Source: Desulfocapsa sp.
Lineage (GTDB): Bacteria; Desulfobacterota; Desulfobulbia; Desulfobulbales; Desulfocapsaceae
Direction: 5' to 3'
NCBI GenBank assembly: GCA_029934915.1
Contig: JAOZLI010000071.1
Coordinates: 4,775-10,480, forward strand
Length of the DNA: 5,706 bases
The notes beneath the pieces were generated by a model that was not told the origin of the DNA, ran no database searches, and saw only the letters and a list, made by a program, of their open reading frames with translations. This document shows, piece by piece, positions 5,700-5,706 of this stretch. Both the position numbers and the translations under genes were made by a program. Position 1 is the stretch's first letter; each line of letters begins with the position of its first letter.

Positions 5700-5706
5700 C
5701 AATTTA

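Noticed and set aside
5288..5702. Two 72-codon minus-strand frames antisense to the small protein gene
   Set aside because: The plus-strand frame has a well-spaced Shine-Dalgarno site and a membrane anchor; the antisense products look random.

Overview
The window looks like chromosomal DNA of a Gram-negative bacterium of medium GC content. The protein style, with MJ0042-type zinc ribbons, bacterial B-box fingers and DUF4129/DUF4350 membrane proteins in a tight operon, suggests Desulfobacterota (Desulfobulbales-like) or another lineage rich in such clusters. That placement is a low-confidence inference; there is no rRNA or other marker here. I see no tRNA, CRISPR, insertion sequence or long repeat.

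Layout. About 87% of the window (positions 1-4969) is one minus-strand operon of six genes. Neighbouring genes overlap by 8-20 nt or are separated by 1 nt, which indicates co-transcription and translational coupling. In transcription order: (1) a two-finger zinc-ribbon protein with a polytopic membrane domain (4969-3971); (2) a zinc ribbon plus B-box protein with two or three membrane segments (3981-3388); (3) a six-helix membrane protein with a soluble N-terminal module carrying a GRFYFRDIQAL motif (3386-2361); (4) a short B-box protein with one membrane helix (2368-2036); (5) a 611-residue protein fusing a polytopic membrane module to a DUF4129 protein (2055-220); (6) the start of a DUF4350 protein, cut by the left edge (227-1).

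A 334-bp divergent intergenic region (4970-5303) follows. It holds candidate promoters on both strands and a 15-codon ORF with an unusually good Shine-Dalgarno sequence. At the right edge a small membrane-anchored protein of unknown function (5304-5699) is read on the plus strand.

How the genes may work together. DUF4129 and DUF4350 proteins are often encoded beside a MoxR-type AAA+ ATPase and a DUF58 (VWA-like) protein, a widespread membrane-associated module whose biochemical role is poorly defined. The left edge cuts the operon just where moxR and the DUF58 gene would be expected. Three of the first four genes place cysteine-rich zinc-binding modules in front of membrane helices, and two of these carry B-boxes with exactly the same ligand spacing. 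I infer a multi-subunit inner-membrane assembly with cytoplasmic zinc-finger docking modules. The function is unknown, and this operon is the best candidate in the window for an under-described system.
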